A stretch of DNA of 64,000 nucleotides from Deltaproteobacteria bacterium (GTDB lineage Bacteria; Myxococcota_A; UBA9160; UBA6930), in assembly GCA_016875395.1 (NCBI GenBank), contig VGRF01000009.1:1-64000 (forward strand), in the 5' to 3' direction. How positions within the stretch are numbered: position 1 is the stretch's first letter; every line of letters begins with the position of its first letter. Positions 50,206 to 60,440 of the stretch are shown in pieces. The notes below the pieces were generated by a model that had not been told where the DNA came from, did not search any database, and was given only the letters and a program-made list of their open reading frames with translations. The position numbers and the translations under genes are program-made.

Positions 50206-52701
50206 CTACTGCGGCGTTTGCGGATAGATCTTCGCGCGCTCGCGCTCCGGCAGCAGTGGATCGAGGATTACGCGCCGCTTCGCGGCATCCGCAGGGAAAG
50301 CCTCCGCGGAGCTCGGGAAGCGCAGCCGCGTGTACTTCCCCGTCGCCCACAGCGCGAGCTGGTCCGCGTAGTGCGGGCTCGCGGGGTCGCCGCTCTGGCC
50401 GCCGGGGTAAGCGCCCACGCTCCGGTCGAGAGCGCCGAGGTCGACGACCTGGCGCCAAGATGCTCCGCTCGAGACCGCGCCGCCTTTGCCGCCGGGGTTG
50501 AGCGTGAACGGCCCGCCGCGCAGCTCGGGCGCTGGGCTGCTCGCCGTAACAACTGGTGAGAGCTGTTCCGCCGCGAAGCGGTTGCGCGCGCCCCAGCGCC
50601 AGGTCGCGACGTCGGGGCCGAGCTCGCGCGAGAGCTCGCGCACGGCGGCGCGGAACGTGGAGAACATCAGCTCGTCGCGGCTCTCGCGCTGCGGCGTCGT
50701 CCGATCGTCGAACCAGATCGCGTGCGGCTTCTCGCGCGTGATGTACTCGAGCACCTCGAGCGCGGGCTCGCGCTCGTTGTCGCCGCTGTAGCCCCAGCTG
50801 CCCGCGGGCTGCACGATTCCGCGCGAGCGCCACTCGTCGTCCCAGACGGCGTCGCGGTACAGCGCGAACCAGCGGTTCCAAATCGTGCCCGCCACCGTGT
50901 CGGGCGTGAACTCGAAGCGCCACCCGCGCAGCGCCTCGCGCGCGGCGATCTCCGTGCTCTCAGTAGGAGGCGTCTCTTCGAGCACCGCGAGCAGCACCGG
51001 CGTGAACACTTCCGCGGCGAGATCGTGCGCATCGAGCTGGAAGGCGCGCATCTCCGCGACCGTAAGCGCCCCGCCGCGCGCGAGCAGCTCGTGGATGCGG
51101 CGCGTGCGATAGCTCGGGTCCCACATCCAGCCGAGGTAGTGCGGGTAGCCCACCGGCGCGGGCCGGCCGTTCGCGCTCGCGAGCCAGCCGCGCGCGGGAT
51201 TGATCGAGAGCGGCATCGCATCGCGCGGGACGAGGCCCACCCAGTCGTACTCGCCGCTCGCGCCGTCGACGGGCACGCGGCCGTGACCGCGCGCGCGCAG
51301 CGGGAGATCGCCCCACGGCGCCATCGCGATGTTCCCCTCGATGTCGGCGTAAGCGACGTTCATCGGCGGCGTGTCGAGCACGCGCATCGCCTCGATGAAG
51401 TCGCGTAGGCCGCGGGCGTTGTTGAGGCGCGCGATCGCGAGTGCCTCGCGCGTCGGGCGCAGCCCGGTCCACGCGATCGCCACGACCTTCTCGCCCACCT
51501 CCAGCGTCGGTCCGTGCACGGTGCTGCGAATGGTGAGCGTGACGGGCGCCTCCCCGCGCACGTGGATCAGCTCGCTGCGCGCCTCGAACTCTTTCCACGC
51601 GCCGCGGTGGCGGTACTGGTTCGGGTTCGCGGGGTTGACGGTCTCGACGAAGTAGTCGACCGCATCCGCCTGCATGTTGGTGAAGCCCCAAGCGATGCGG
51701 TCGTTGTGTCCGAGCGTGACGAAGGGTTGGCCGGGGAAGGTCACGCCGATCACGTTCAGTCCGGGCGCGACGATGTGCGCCGTGTACCAGAGCGACGGCA
51801 GGGTGAAGCCGAGGTGGGGATCGTTCGCGAGCAGCGGCTTGCCGCTCTGCGTGAGTGCGCCCGAGACGACCCAGTTGTTACTGCCGAACGCGCCGCCGCG
51901 ATCGTCGCGCGCGGCGGCCGCGAGCCGCGCGATCAGCGCGCTCGACTCCTGCGCATCGACGCGGCCGCCGCTGCGCGCGGCGAGCGCCGCGACATCGGCG
52001 GAGACTTCGCGCCGCGCAGCTTCGAGAGAGCGGCGCGCGCCTTCTTCGATCGCGCCGTCCGCCGGAATCGTGGGGAGCTCGTAGGGGCGATCGAGCGGCC
52101 ACAGCTCGCCCACCGCTTCCGCGCCGAGCTTCTCGACCATCATGCCGAGCCAGAGGTCGGCGTCGCTGCCGCTCTGGTCCCAGCCCATGTACTTGCTGAA
52201 CGCTGCGCTGTCGCCCGGCGTCCACGGCGCGGGCGTCGCGCCGAGCGCCTTGAATTCCGCAGGGAGCCCGTCGCTGCCGAGCTCGCTCAGCTTCGCGTTC
52301 ACGCCCTCCGCGTAGGCCCCGAGCCAGCGCGGCACGTCCGGGCCCGCGAGACCGCTCGCGAGGGCTTCCTCCGCCGTGCGCCGGATCCCGAGCCGGCGCA
52401 CGAGCTTGTCGGACTCGAGCCCGTCCGGGCCGATCAGCTCCGCGAGCGTTCCCGACGCGCGCCGCCGTAACAACTCCATCTGCCACAGCCGCTCGCCCGC
52501 GTGCAGCCAGCCGAGCGCGCGGTAGGCGTCCTCGGGGCTCCTCGCGTAGATGTGCGGCACGTCGTGCGCGTCGAACACGATCTCGACGCGACCGCTCGCG
52601 GCGGAGAAGTGCAGCGACTGCACGGGGGGCGCCTCCGCGAACGCCGCCGTCGCCGCGAGCGAGACGAGGCAGAGGGCGAGCACTGCAGCGAGCGATGGCA
52701 T
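50206..52701 (-). CDS. penicillin-acylase family N-terminal-nucleophile hydrolase
   Basis: The 831-residue precursor has a signal peptide (MPSLAAVLALCLVSLAATAA then FAEA). The alpha-chain region has VEIVFDAHDVPHIYARSPED, and the autocatalytic cleavage point GSNNWVVSG has the nucleophile Ser274. It continues with PLLANDPHLGFTLPSLWYTA. These periplasmic enzymes cut themselves into two chains and hydrolyse amides such as penicillins or acyl-homoserine lactones. The substrate cannot be told; quorum-signal acylase is one possibility. A good AGGAG precedes ATG 52701. It is divergent from the M20 peptidase gene (125-nt gap). Confidence 0.9.
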   Translation of the reverse strand: MPSLAAVLALCLVSLAATAAFAEAPPVQSLHFSAASGRVEIVFDAHDVPHIYARSPEDAYRALGWLHAGERLWQMELLRRRASGTLAELIGPDGLESDKLVRRLGIRRTAEEALASGLAGPDVPRWLGAYAEGVNAKLSELGSDGLPAEFKALGATPAPWTPGDSAAFSKYMGWDQSGSDADLWLGMMVEKLGAEAVGELWPLDRPYELPTIPADGAIEEGARRSLEAARREVSADVAALAARSGGRVDAQESSALIARLAAAARDDRGGAFGSNNWVVSGALTQSGKPLLANDPHLGFTLPSLWYTAHIVAPGLNVIGVTFPGQPFVTLGHNDRIAWGFTNMQADAVDYFVETVNPANPNQYRHRGAWKEFEARSELIHVRGEAPVTLTIRSTVHGPTLEVGEKVVAIAWTGLRPTREALAIARLNNARGLRDFIEAMRVLDTPPMNVAYADIEGNIAMAPWGDLPLRARGHGRVPVDGASGEYDWVGLVPRDAMPLSINPARGWLASANGRPAPVGYPHYLGWMWDPSYRTRRIHELLARGGALTVAEMRAFQLDAHDLAAEVFTPVLLAVLEETPPTESTEIAAREALRGWRFEFTPDTVAGTIWNRWFALYRDAVWDDEWRSRGIVQPAGSWGYSGDNEREPALEVLEYITREKPHAIWFDDRTTPQRESRDELMFSTFRAAVRELSRELGPDVATWRWGARNRFAAEQLSPVVTASSPAPELRGGPFTLNPGGKGGAVSSGASWRQVVDLGALDRSVGAYPGGQSGDPASPHYADQLALWATGKYTRLRFPSSAEAFPADAAKRRVILDPLLPERERAKIYPQTPQ

Positions 52702-52826
52702 GAGCGTCTCCTGGGAGCGCGACTGTATGCGAGTCGTGCGCTCGCGAACTCGGATCGCACCGGAAGAAATCCCTGAGAGCGGAGGCGCCTGGACTGATTC
52801 GCGCGCGGCGTCCATAAACTGTCGCG

Positions 52827-54230
52827 ATGCGCTCACTCCGAATCGCCTGCGCCGTGCTCGCCGCGTTTGCCGGCTCGTCTCTCGCCGCCGCAGATCCTGC
52901 GGCGGACCGGGACGAAGCGAGCCAGTTGCTCGCGGAGCTCGTCGCGATCGACACCACTCAGGCGGGCAGCACCGGCCCGGCGGTCGATCGCATCGCCTCG
53001 TACTTGCGCGCGGCCGGCTTCCGCGACGAGGAGCTGCTCGTGCTGGGCCCGCGGCCGGACCGCATGAACCTCGTGGTGCGCTTGCCAAGCGCGCGGCGGG
53101 CGCAAGCGAAGCCGATCGTGTTCATGGCGCACCTAGACGTCGTGGAGGCGAATGCGCGCGAGTGGTCGACGCCGCCGTTCACGCTCACCGAAAGGGACGG
53201 CTTTTATTACGGGCGCGGCGCCGTCGACATCAAGAACGAGGTCGCCGACCTGGTCGCGAATTTCGCGCGGCTGCGGCGCGAGGGCTTCGTGCCGAAGCGA
53301 GATCTTCTGCTGGCGCTCACCGCGGACGAGGAGGAGGGCGACGCGAACGGCGTGGCGTGGCTGCTCGCGAACCGGCCCGACCTGATGGACGTGGCCTATG
53401 CGATCAATCTCGACGCCGGCGGGCTCCATCAGCAGCGCGGGCGCTTCGTGCGCATGCCGATTCAAACTGCCGAGAAGCTCTACTTGTTGTTCCGGATCGA
53501 AGCGACGAGCCTCGGGGGCCACGGCTCGCTGCCGACGCGCGAGAACGCGATCTACCGCCTCGGCGCTGCGCTCGCGCGGCTCGACGGCATCGAGTTTCCC
53601 GCGCGCATCACCGCGACGACGCGCCCGTACCTCGAGCAGCTCGCGGAGAGCGAGACGGGCGAGCTCGGTGCGGCGCTGCGCGGCGTGCTCGCCGAGCCGC
53701 CGGACGCGGCGGGGCTCGCGAAGCTGAGCGCGATCCCGTTCTACAACGGCACGCTGCGCTCGGTGTGCACGCCGACGCTGATCGCGGGCGGGCACGCCGA
53801 GAACGCGCTGCCCGAGCGCGCGACCGCGACGCTCCAGTGCCGCCTGATGCCCGAAGATGATCCCGCGGAGATCGAGCGTCGCATCGTGGAGCGCATCGCC
53901 GACCCGCTCGTGCGCGTGACGCGCGGCGGGGGCGAGCTCGTCGTGGCCCCAGCGTCCGAACCGAACCCACGCCTCTTCGCTCACGTCGCCGCCGTCTCGC
54001 GCGAGTTCTGGCCCGGCGTGCCGGCGGTGCCGCTGATGGACCCGTGGATGAGCGACGCCGCCTACACGCGCCGCGCGGGAATTCCCACCTACGGTATGTC
54101 GGGCATGTACTTCGACATCGACGACTACCGCGCCCACGGCAAGGACGAGCGCATCGCGGTGGAGGCGTTCGAGCAGGGGCTCGAGTTCACGCGCCGCTTG
54201 TTGTTGCGCCTCGGCCGCGATGCCCGCTGA
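52827..54230 (+). CDS. M20-family metallopeptidase, exported
   Basis: The 467-residue protein has a signal peptide (MRSLRIACAVLAAFAGSSLA) and the zinc-site pattern of M20 peptidases: His102-x-Asp104 (MAHLDVV), Asp134 (GRGAVDIKN), Glu168-Glu169 (ADEEEGD) and the late His in YRAHGKDERI. It hydrolyses an amide or peptide bond in the periplasm with two zinc ions. The opposite-strand neighbour is a penicillin-acylase-family hydrolase, so both may trim acyl-amino compounds. Its end overlaps the VOC gene start by 11 nt. Confidence 0.9.
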   Translation: MRSLRIACAVLAAFAGSSLAAADPAADRDEASQLLAELVAIDTTQAGSTGPAVDRIASYLRAAGFRDEELLVLGPRPDRMNLVVRLPSARRAQAKPIVFMAHLDVVEANAREWSTPPFTLTERDGFYYGRGAVDIKNEVADLVANFARLRREGFVPKRDLLLALTADEEEGDANGVAWLLANRPDLMDVAYAINLDAGGLHQQRGRFVRMPIQTAEKLYLLFRIEATSLGGHGSLPTRENAIYRLGAALARLDGIEFPARITATTRPYLEQLAESETGELGAALRGVLAEPPDAAGLAKLSAIPFYNGTLRSVCTPTLIAGGHAENALPERATATLQCRLMPEDDPAEIERRIVERIADPLVRVTRGGGELVVAPASEPNPRLFAHVAAVSREFWPGVPAVPLMDPWMSDAAYTRRAGIPTYGMSGMYFDIDDYRAHGKDERIAVEAFEQGLEFTRRLLLRLGRDAR

Positions 54231-54603
54231 CTTCACGCTCGCCTACGTGCGCGTGTTCGTGCGCGATTTCGACCGCGCCGTCTCCTTCTACACGGACGCG
54301 CTCGGGATGAAGCTCGCGCAGCGCAGCGACGAGTTCGGCTGGGCCGAGCTCGCGACGGGCGATGCGAAGCTCGCGCTAGAGCGCGTTGCGCCCAGCGACG
54401 CGGAAGGCGAGGCGCTCGTCGGCCGCTTCGTCGGCGTGTCGCTCGCAGTGGCGGACGTCGAGGCGACCTACGCGCGTCTGCGCGAACGCGGCGTCGCGTT
54501 CGAGGCGCCGCCCGAGCACATGCCGTGGGGCGGCGTGCTCGCGCACTTCCGCGATCCCGACGGCAACGTGCTCACGCTCGTGAGCGCGGCTAGTTCGCGC
54601 TGA
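54220..54603 (+). CDS. VOC-family protein (glyoxalase-I-like)
   Basis: The 127-residue product has the single VOC module: [37 protein letters not shown] and [15 protein letters not shown], with the [13 protein letters not shown] segment of glyoxalase-like metal sites. It binds a divalent metal and may isomerise, or bind, a small molecule. It starts inside the M20 gene, coupling the two, and its last 14 nt overlap the convergent PEPCK gene. Confidence 0.85.
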   Translation: MPADFTLAYVRVFVRDFDRAVSFYTDALGMKLAQRSDEFGWAELATGDAKLALERVAPSDAEGEALVGRFVGVSLAVADVEATYARLRERGVAFEAPPEHMPWGGVLAHFRDPDGNVLTLVSAASSR

Positions 54604-56389
54604 GCCGCTTCTCCAGCGCGTCCAGCTCCGCGTTCAGCTCGCGCGGCATGCGCGCGCCGAAGCTGGCGTAGTACTCGCGGATCAGCGGCACTTCGTTCGC
54701 CCAGCCCTCGCGGTCGACGGCGAGCAGCTCGTTCATGTCGTCTTCGTCGAGTGCGAGCCCGCCGAGGTCGATGTCGCTCGCGCGCGGCACCACGCCGATC
54801 GGCGTCTCGACGCCGTGCGCCTTGCCGGCGCAGCGCTCGAACACCCATTTCAGCACGCGGCCGTTGTCGCCGAAGCCGGGCCACAGGAACTCGCCGGCGG
54901 CGTTCTTGCGGAACCAGTTCACGTAGTAGACGCGCGGCATCTTCGCGCCTTGAGCGCGGCCCATCTTCAGCCAGTGCGCCCAATAACTCGCCATGTTGTA
55001 TCCGCAGAACGGAAGCATGGCCATCGGATCGCGGCGCAGGTTGCCGACCTTGCCGGCCTGCGCGGCCGTCGTCTCGCTCGAGATGATCGAGCCGAGGAAC
55101 GTGCCGTGCTGCCAGTCGCGCGCTTCGTGCACGAGCGGCACCACCGTCGCGCGGCGGCCGCCGAACAGGATCGCGCTGATCGGCACGCCGTTCGGGTCTT
55201 CCCACTCTTTCGCGATCACCGGGCACTGGCTCGCGGGCGCGGTGAAGCGCGCGTTCGGGTGCGCGGCGGGCGTCTTCGACTCGGGCGTCCAGTGCTTGCC
55301 CTGCCAGTCGATCAGGTGAGCGGGCCTTTTGCTCATCTGCTCCCACCAGATGTCGCCGTCGTCCGTCTTGCCGACGTTCGTGAAGATCACGTTGCCGTGA
55401 AGCCCGCGCATCGCGTTCGGGTTCGACTGCATGCTCGTGCCGGGCGCGACGCCGAAGAAGCCGGCCTCGGGATTGATCGCGTAGAGCTGGCCGTCCTTGC
55501 CGAACTTCATCCACGCGATGTCGTCGCCGACCGTCTCCACCTTCCAGCCCGAGATCGTCGGCTCGAGCATCGCGAGATTGGTCTTGCCGCACGCGCTCGG
55601 GAACGCGGCGGCGACGTACTTCACCTCATTCGCGGGCGACGTGAGCTTCAGGATCAGCATGTGCTCGGCGAGCCAACCCTCGTCGCGCGCCATCGTCGAG
55701 GCGATGCGCAGCGCGAAGCACTTCTTGCCGAGCAGCGCGTTGCCGCCGTAGCCCGAGCCGAACGACCAGATCTCGCGCGTCTCCGGGAAGTGCACGATGT
55801 ACTTGTTGTCGGCGTTGCACGGCCACGCCACGTCCTGCTGCCAGGGCTGGAGCGGGGCGCCGACGCTGTGCAGGCACGGCACGAACTCGCCGTTCTCACC
55901 GAGCACGTCGAGCACCTTCTTCCCCATGCGCGTCATGATGCGCATGTTCGCCACCACGTACGGCGAATCGCTGAGCTCGACGCCGATGTGCGCGATGTGC
56001 GAGCCGAGCGGGCCCATCGAGAAGGGCACGACGTACATCGTGCGGCCGCGCATCGCGCCGCGGAAGAGCCCCGTCAGCGTGGCGCGCATCTCGGCGGGAG
56101 CGCGCCAGTTGTTATTCGGGCCGGCGTCTTCCTGATTCTCCGAGCACACGAACGTGCGGTCTTCGACGCGCGCCACGTCCGCGGGGTCCGACAGCACGAG
56201 ATAGGAGTTGGGGCGCTTCTGCTCGTTCAGCTTCTGGGCGGTTCCGCTCGCGACCATCAGGCGGAACATTTCGTCGTACTCGGCCTGCGAACCGTCGCAC
56301 CAGTGGATCGAATCGGGCTGGGTGAGGGCTGCCACCTCTTGCACCCAGGCGAGGAGCTTCTGGTTACGCGTCGGAGCCGTCGTGCCCAT
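54590..56389 (-). CDS. pckG: phosphoenolpyruvate carboxykinase, GTP-type
   Basis: This 599-residue enzyme converts oxaloacetate plus GTP to phosphoenolpyruvate, CO2 and GDP, the first step of gluconeogenesis. It has the GTP-type P-loop [12 protein letters not shown] with Cys267 and Lys269, the substrate loop [20 protein letters not shown], and [17 protein letters not shown]. Length matches the family. ATG 56389 ([16 protein letters not shown]) is chosen; the frame is open to 57058 but is a shadow of the next gene. A gluconeogenic enzyme is expected in an organism living on lipids or steroids. Confidence 0.96.
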   Translation of the reverse strand: MGTTAPTRNQKLLAWVQEVAALTQPDSIHWCDGSQAEYDEMFRLMVASGTAQKLNEQKRPNSYLVLSDPADVARVEDRTFVCSENQEDAGPNNNWRAPAEMRATLTGLFRGAMRGRTMYVVPFSMGPLGSHIAHIGVELSDSPYVVANMRIMTRMGKKVLDVLGENGEFVPCLHSVGAPLQPWQQDVAWPCNADNKYIVHFPETREIWSFGSGYGGNALLGKKCFALRIASTMARDEGWLAEHMLILKLTSPANEVKYVAAAFPSACGKTNLAMLEPTISGWKVETVGDDIAWMKFGKDGQLYAINPEAGFFGVAPGTSMQSNPNAMRGLHGNVIFTNVGKTDDGDIWWEQMSKRPAHLIDWQGKHWTPESKTPAAHPNARFTAPASQCPVIAKEWEDPNGVPISAILFGGRRATVVPLVHEARDWQHGTFLGSIISSETTAAQAGKVGNLRRDPMAMLPFCGYNMASYWAHWLKMGRAQGAKMPRVYYVNWFRKNAAGEFLWPGFGDNGRVLKWVFERCAGKAHGVETPIGVVPRASDIDLGGLALDEDDMNELLAVDREGWANEVPLIREYYASFGARMPRELNAELDALEKRLSAN

Positions 56390-56690
56390 GTCGATTCGTC
56401 GCCTTTCCGAAATGCGCGATCTCTGGGTATCGGGCGCCAAGCTCCGATCCCAAAGCCGGTGGACGTGAAGACTGAGTGACCGCGGGAGGCCCGGCCGTAA
56501 CGGCCGATCACCCCCGGCGCCCAGCTCGAGCGGCATCCGCCGTCGCCGGGGGGTGGAGATTTGCACAATTGCCGCGAGGGGAAACGCGGAATTTTGCGTT
56601 CGATTTACCGGCGCGGCCTTTCGCAGCGCCCGCCGTCGGATTTGCTCTCTCCCATACGCGCGGCCTGCTGCCGCGCAGGGGAGAAACGAA
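56390..56690. other. 301-nt divergent promoter region between PEPCK and VWA genes
   Basis: No gene is supported here. It must hold both promoters. A 15-bp palindrome CGGCCGT-A-ACGGCCG lies at 56492-56506 and could be an operator. An AT-richer stretch near 56560-56610 (TTTGCACAATTGCC, GGAATTTTGCG) may contain the VWA gene promoter, but no clear -35/-10 pair is called. Confidence 0.5.
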
Positions 56691-58484
56691 ATGGCACGGC
56701 GTTTGGTCGTTCTCGGAATGGGCTTTGCGGTCGCGGTCTTGGCGCTTGGCTGCGCAATGAAGGAGTCGGCCCCGGTGAGCGAGCGGCGTTTGCCCTCGCC
56801 CCAGGCGGAAGCGGCGCCGGCGGACGAGCTCTCGCGGAGCGAGATGGAGTCGGCGCCTGCGCCCGCCGGGCGGCGGCGAGACGCGAAGGCCGCTCGGCAA
56901 GCGCCCGAGGCGGCGGCAGACAGCGCGGTGGAGTCGATCGTGGTGACCGCGCATCGCCGCGAAGAATCGATCCAGGAAGTGCCGATCGCGGTGGAGTCGT
57001 CCGGCCTCGAGTTCGCGGTCCCGTCGCCCTCGATCGCCGCGCAGCCCGAGCTCGACACGGAGGGCTACGCGCGCATCGACGAGAGCGATTTCCGCGCGGC
57101 GGCGACCGCGCCGCTCTCCACGTTCTCGATCGACGTCGACACCGCGTCCTACGCGAACGTGCGCCGCTTCCTCACGAGCGGCGAGCTGCCTCCCGCCGAC
57201 GCGGTGCGCATCGAGGAGCTCGTGAACTACTTCCCGTACGAGTACGAACGCCCGCAGCGCGCGCCCTTCGCGGTGCACGTGGACGTGACGGAGGCGCCGT
57301 GGCGCCCCGAGCACAAGCTCGTGCGCATCGCGCTCGCAGCGCGCGAGATCCCGCAAGCCGAGCGGCCCGCGAGCAACCTCGTGTTCCTGATCGACGTCTC
57401 GGGCTCGATGCAGGACGAGAACAAGCTGCCGCTCGTGAAGCGCGCGCTGTCGTTGTTGGCCGAGCAGCTCGGCGAGCGCGATCGCGTCGCGATCGTGGTG
57501 TACGCCGGCGCGGCGGGTGTCGTGCTCGAGCCGGTGCGCGGCGATCAGCGGCATGCGATCACGCGCGCCATCGAGCAGCTCGAAGCCGGCGGCTCGACCA
57601 ACGGCGGGCAGGGCATCGAGCGCGCCTACGCGCTCGCGCGTGCGGGGCATCGCGCGGGCGTGGCGAGCCGCGTCGTGCTCGCGACCGACGGCGACTTCAA
57701 CGTCGGCGTCACCAGCGAGGGCGAGCTCACGCGCCTGATCGAGCGCGAGGCGAAGTCGGGCGTGTTCCTGAGCGTGCTCGGCTTCGGCATGGGGAATTAT
57801 CAGGACGCGACGCTCGAGCAGCTCGCGGACCGCGGCAACGGCAACTACGCGTACGTCGACACGCTCGCGGAAGCGCGCAAGGCGCTCGTCGAGCAGATGA
57901 CCGGCACGCTGCTCACGGTCGCGAAGGACGTGAAGATTCAGGTCGAGTGGAACCCTGCGCAGGTCGGCGAGTACCGACTGCTCGGCTACGAGAACCGCGC
58001 GCTGCGCGATGAAGACTTCCTCGACGACGCGAAGGACGCGGGCGAGATCGGCGCGGGCCACACCGTGACCGCGCTCTACGAAGTCGCGCCGCCGGGCTCG
58101 GGGACGAAGGGCGGGAAGGTCGAGCCGCTGAAGTACCAGACGCGGCGCGCGCCGAGCGACGCCGCCTTCGGCGGCGAGCTCGCGACGGTGAAGCTGCGCT
58201 GGAAGGCGCCCGACGCGGAGGCGAGCGACGGCTTCGCGGTGACGGTGGACAGCGCAGTGACGCCGCTCGCGCGCGCACCCGAGGACGCGCGCTTCGCCGC
58301 CTCGGTCGCCGCATTCGGCATGCTGCTGCGCGCCAGCGAGCACCGCGGCGGCGCGACCTGGGCGGACACGATCGCGCTCGCCGAGAGCGCGCTCGGCCGC
58401 GACGCGCAGGGCTACCGCGCCGAGTTCGTGGCGCTCGTCCGCCGCGCGCAGGCGCTCAGCGCCCAGCACGCGCGCGCGAACTGA
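56691..58484 (+). CDS. VWA-domain lipoprotein (YfbK family) with a TonB-box-like segment
   Basis: The 597-residue protein has a lipobox (VLALGC, Cys21) and a Pro/Ala linker. At 81-101 is [20 protein letters not shown], closely matching the TonB-box start of TonB receptors. Next comes the YfbK N-terminal domain ([37 protein letters not shown]). The von Willebrand A domain follows, with MIDAS DVSGSM (235-240), [17 protein letters not shown] and [11 protein letters not shown], and then a DUF3520-type tail. VWA domains bind metal and partner proteins. The protein is anchored in a membrane, likely outer. GGGGAG precedes ATG 56691. Confidence 0.88.
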   Translation: MARRLVVLGMGFAVAVLALGCAMKESAPVSERRLPSPQAEAAPADELSRSEMESAPAPAGRRRDAKAARQAPEAAADSAVESIVVTAHRREESIQEVPIAVESSGLEFAVPSPSIAAQPELDTEGYARIDESDFRAAATAPLSTFSIDVDTASYANVRRFLTSGELPPADAVRIEELVNYFPYEYERPQRAPFAVHVDVTEAPWRPEHKLVRIALAAREIPQAERPASNLVFLIDVSGSMQDENKLPLVKRALSLLAEQLGERDRVAIVVYAGAAGVVLEPVRGDQRHAITRAIEQLEAGGSTNGGQGIERAYALARAGHRAGVASRVVLATDGDFNVGVTSEGELTRLIEREAKSGVFLSVLGFGMGNYQDATLEQLADRGNGNYAYVDTLAEARKALVEQMTGTLLTVAKDVKIQVEWNPAQVGEYRLLGYENRALRDEDFLDDAKDAGEIGAGHTVTALYEVAPPGSGTKGGKVEPLKYQTRRAPSDAAFGGELATVKLRWKAPDAEASDGFAVTVDSAVTPLARAPEDARFAASVAAFGMLLRASEHRGGATWADTIALAESALGRDAQGYRAEFVALVRRAQALSAQHARAN

Positions 58485-58526
58485 CGGCTGAGCGCGAGTC
58501 GGCGCGAAGCGACCTCCGTAACGCCA

Positions 58527-58591
58527 GCGTCAGACGCGGGCGTGGCGATCGCGAAACCGCGCGCGGGCGCTGCGGTTCCAGGGTCTGACGC
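58527..58591. repeat. 9-bp inverted repeat between VWA and TPR genes
   Basis: GCGTCAGAC (58527-58535) and GTCTGACGC (58583-58591) are exact inverted copies around a GC-rich 47-bp loop that can also pair in part. It lies 42 bp after the VWA stop and may be a terminator-like or processing element. No T tract follows. Confidence 0.45.
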
Positions 58592-58656
58592 CGCATCTCG
58601 GGTGTGCGCCCGGGAGGGCGCGCGTCTACGGTCGCGCGCATCTCAGGAGGGTTCGC

Positions 58657-59349
58657 ATGCGTCGCCTTCACGTGCCCGCAGCGCTCGTCGTGCTCGTGTT
58701 CGCTTCGGCCTCGTTCGCCGCGGGCGGTGGTGGCGGCGGAGGCGGGGGCGGCGGCTTCGGTGGCGGGAGCTCGCCGCAGGAGATCGCGCTGGGGCATTTC
58801 GAAGCCGGCGAGAAGGCGCGCAAGCAGGCGCTCGATCTCTTCGTCGAGGCGCAGGCCGCGACCGACCCGAAGGCGCGCGCGAAGGCGGTCGAGAGCGCGA
58901 ACGCGAAGCTGAAGCGCGCGCAGCGCTCCTACAAGGAGGCGACGCGCGCGGATGGCCGCGCGTTCTACGCGTGGAACGGCATTGGCTTCTGCCAGCGCAT
59001 GCTCGGTGACAACGAGGCGGCGCTCGCTTCGTATGACAAGGCGCTGAAGATCGAGCCGGGCTTCCCGCAGGCGGTCGAGTACCGCGGCGAGGCGTACATG
59101 AATCTCGGCAAGCTCGACGAGGCGAAGGCGGCGTACATGGATTTGTTCGCCCGCGAGCGCGCGCTCGCCGACATGCTGCTGAAGAAGATGCAGGCGTGGG
59201 TCGCTGCGGCGAAGCAGAACTCGCAGACGCCCGGCGCACAGGCGCGCCTCGACGAGTTCGCGAAGTGGGTCGACGAGCGCGCGGCGCTCGCCCAGGAGAC
59301 CGCGAGCCTCGCGGCGCCCGGCTCGGGAGCCGAGATCGCGAGCTGGTAG
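58657..59349 (+). CDS. exported TPR-repeat protein
   Basis: The 230-residue product has a signal peptide (MRRLHVPAALVVLVFASASF) followed by a striking run of glycines at about 23-37 and then two or three TPR-like helix pairs (YAWNGIGFCQRMLGDNEAAL, FPQAVEYRGEAYMNLGKLDE). It is a periplasmic or lipid-free surface protein-binding scaffold. A perfect AGGAGG precedes ATG 58657. The di-haem gene starts 28 nt after its stop, suggesting an operon. The partner is unknown. Confidence 0.84.
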   Translation: MRRLHVPAALVVLVFASASFAAGGGGGGGGGGGFGGGSSPQEIALGHFEAGEKARKQALDLFVEAQAATDPKARAKAVESANAKLKRAQRSYKEATRADGRAFYAWNGIGFCQRMLGDNEAALASYDKALKIEPGFPQAVEYRGEAYMNLGKLDEAKAAYMDLFARERALADMLLKKMQAWVAAAKQNSQTPGAQARLDEFAKWVDERAALAQETASLAAPGSGAEIASW

Positions 59350-59377
59350 GCGCACCGCTCGCGCGCCGCTCGCTCGC

Positions 59378-60436
59378 GTGAACCGCTGGTTGTTAGGGGC
59401 GGTCGCGCTGCTGCTGTGCGCGCACGCGCAAGCCGAAGCTGCCTGGCGCTGGCAGATGCCGCCCGGGATGCCCGCGCCACGGGTTCCAGCGGACAACCCC
59501 ATGTCCGCGCGCAAAGTGGAGCTCGGGCGCCGGCTCTTCTACGACACGCGCCTATCGTCGACCGGCGCCTACTCCTGCGCGTCGTGCCACCAGCAGGCGC
59601 GCGCGTTCACCGATGGCCGCGCGCGCGCGCTCGGCGCCACGGGCGAGCTGCACCCGCGCAGCGCGATGTCGCTCGCGAACGTCGCCTACAACGCGCGCTT
59701 CGGCTGGGAGGATCCGGACACCGCATCGCTCGAAGCGCAGGCCGCGATCCCCATGCTCAACACCGCGCCGATCGAGCTCGGCGTCGCGGGGAACGAGGCG
59801 CGCATCCTCGCCGCGCTGCAGCGGGATCGCTTCTACGCGCGCGAGTTTCCGCGCGTGTTTCCTGAGTCACGGCGCGGACTTCGGCTCGAACACGTGCAGA
59901 AAGCGCTCGCCGCGTTCGAGCGCACCCTGATCTCCGGCAGCTCCGCGTACGACCGTGCCGTGTACGGGGACGACGCCAGCGCGCTCTCGCCACTCGCGCG
60001 CCGCGGCCTGCGCCTCTTCACCTCGCCCGAGCTCGCGTGCAGCTCGTGCCACGGAGGGCCAGCGTTCGCGGGCGACGGCGCGAGCTTCCACCACAACGGC
60101 CTCACGCCTCCCGCGGCGCTCGCCGGATTGTTCGCGCGCACGCGGCGGCCGGATGACGCGGGCAGGTTCCGCGCGCCCGGGCTGCGCAACATCGCGCTGA
60201 CCGCGCCTTACATGCACGACGGCCGCCTGGCGACGCTGCGCGAAGTGATCGCGCACTACGCGAGCGGCGGCGTGCACGCGCCGCAGCAGAGCGAGCGCGT
60301 GCGCGGCTTCACGCTGCGCGAGGGCGATGCGGATGCGCTCGTCGCGTTCCTCGAAGCGCTCACGGACGAAGCGTTCGTGCGCGATCCGCGCTTTGCGGAC
60401 CCGTTTGTGATCGCGGGCGATCGCCGCGCGCGCTGA
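59378..60436 (+). CDS. di-haem cytochrome c peroxidase / MauG family protein
   Basis: The 352-residue protein has a signal peptide (NRWLLGAVALLLCAHAQAEA) and two haem-binding motifs, CASCH (67-71) and CSSCH (221-225). Family elements are VELGRRLFYDTRLSSTG, MLNTAPIELGV, FERTLISGSSAYDR and LRNIALTAPYMHDGRLATLR. Members reduce peroxide or, as MauG, modify protein residues in the periplasm. The start is GTG 59378. It follows the TPR gene by 28 nt. Nearby genes do not tell which reaction applies. Confidence 0.92.
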   Translation: MNRWLLGAVALLLCAHAQAEAAWRWQMPPGMPAPRVPADNPMSARKVELGRRLFYDTRLSSTGAYSCASCHQQARAFTDGRARALGATGELHPRSAMSLANVAYNARFGWEDPDTASLEAQAAIPMLNTAPIELGVAGNEARILAALQRDRFYAREFPRVFPESRRGLRLEHVQKALAAFERTLISGSSAYDRAVYGDDASALSPLARRGLRLFTSPELACSSCHGGPAFAGDGASFHHNGLTPPAALAGLFARTRRPDDAGRFRAPGLRNIALTAPYMHDGRLATLREVIAHYASGGVHAPQQSERVRGFTLREGDADALVAFLEALTDEAFVRDPRFADPFVIAGDRRAR

Positions 60437-60440
60437 CCGC

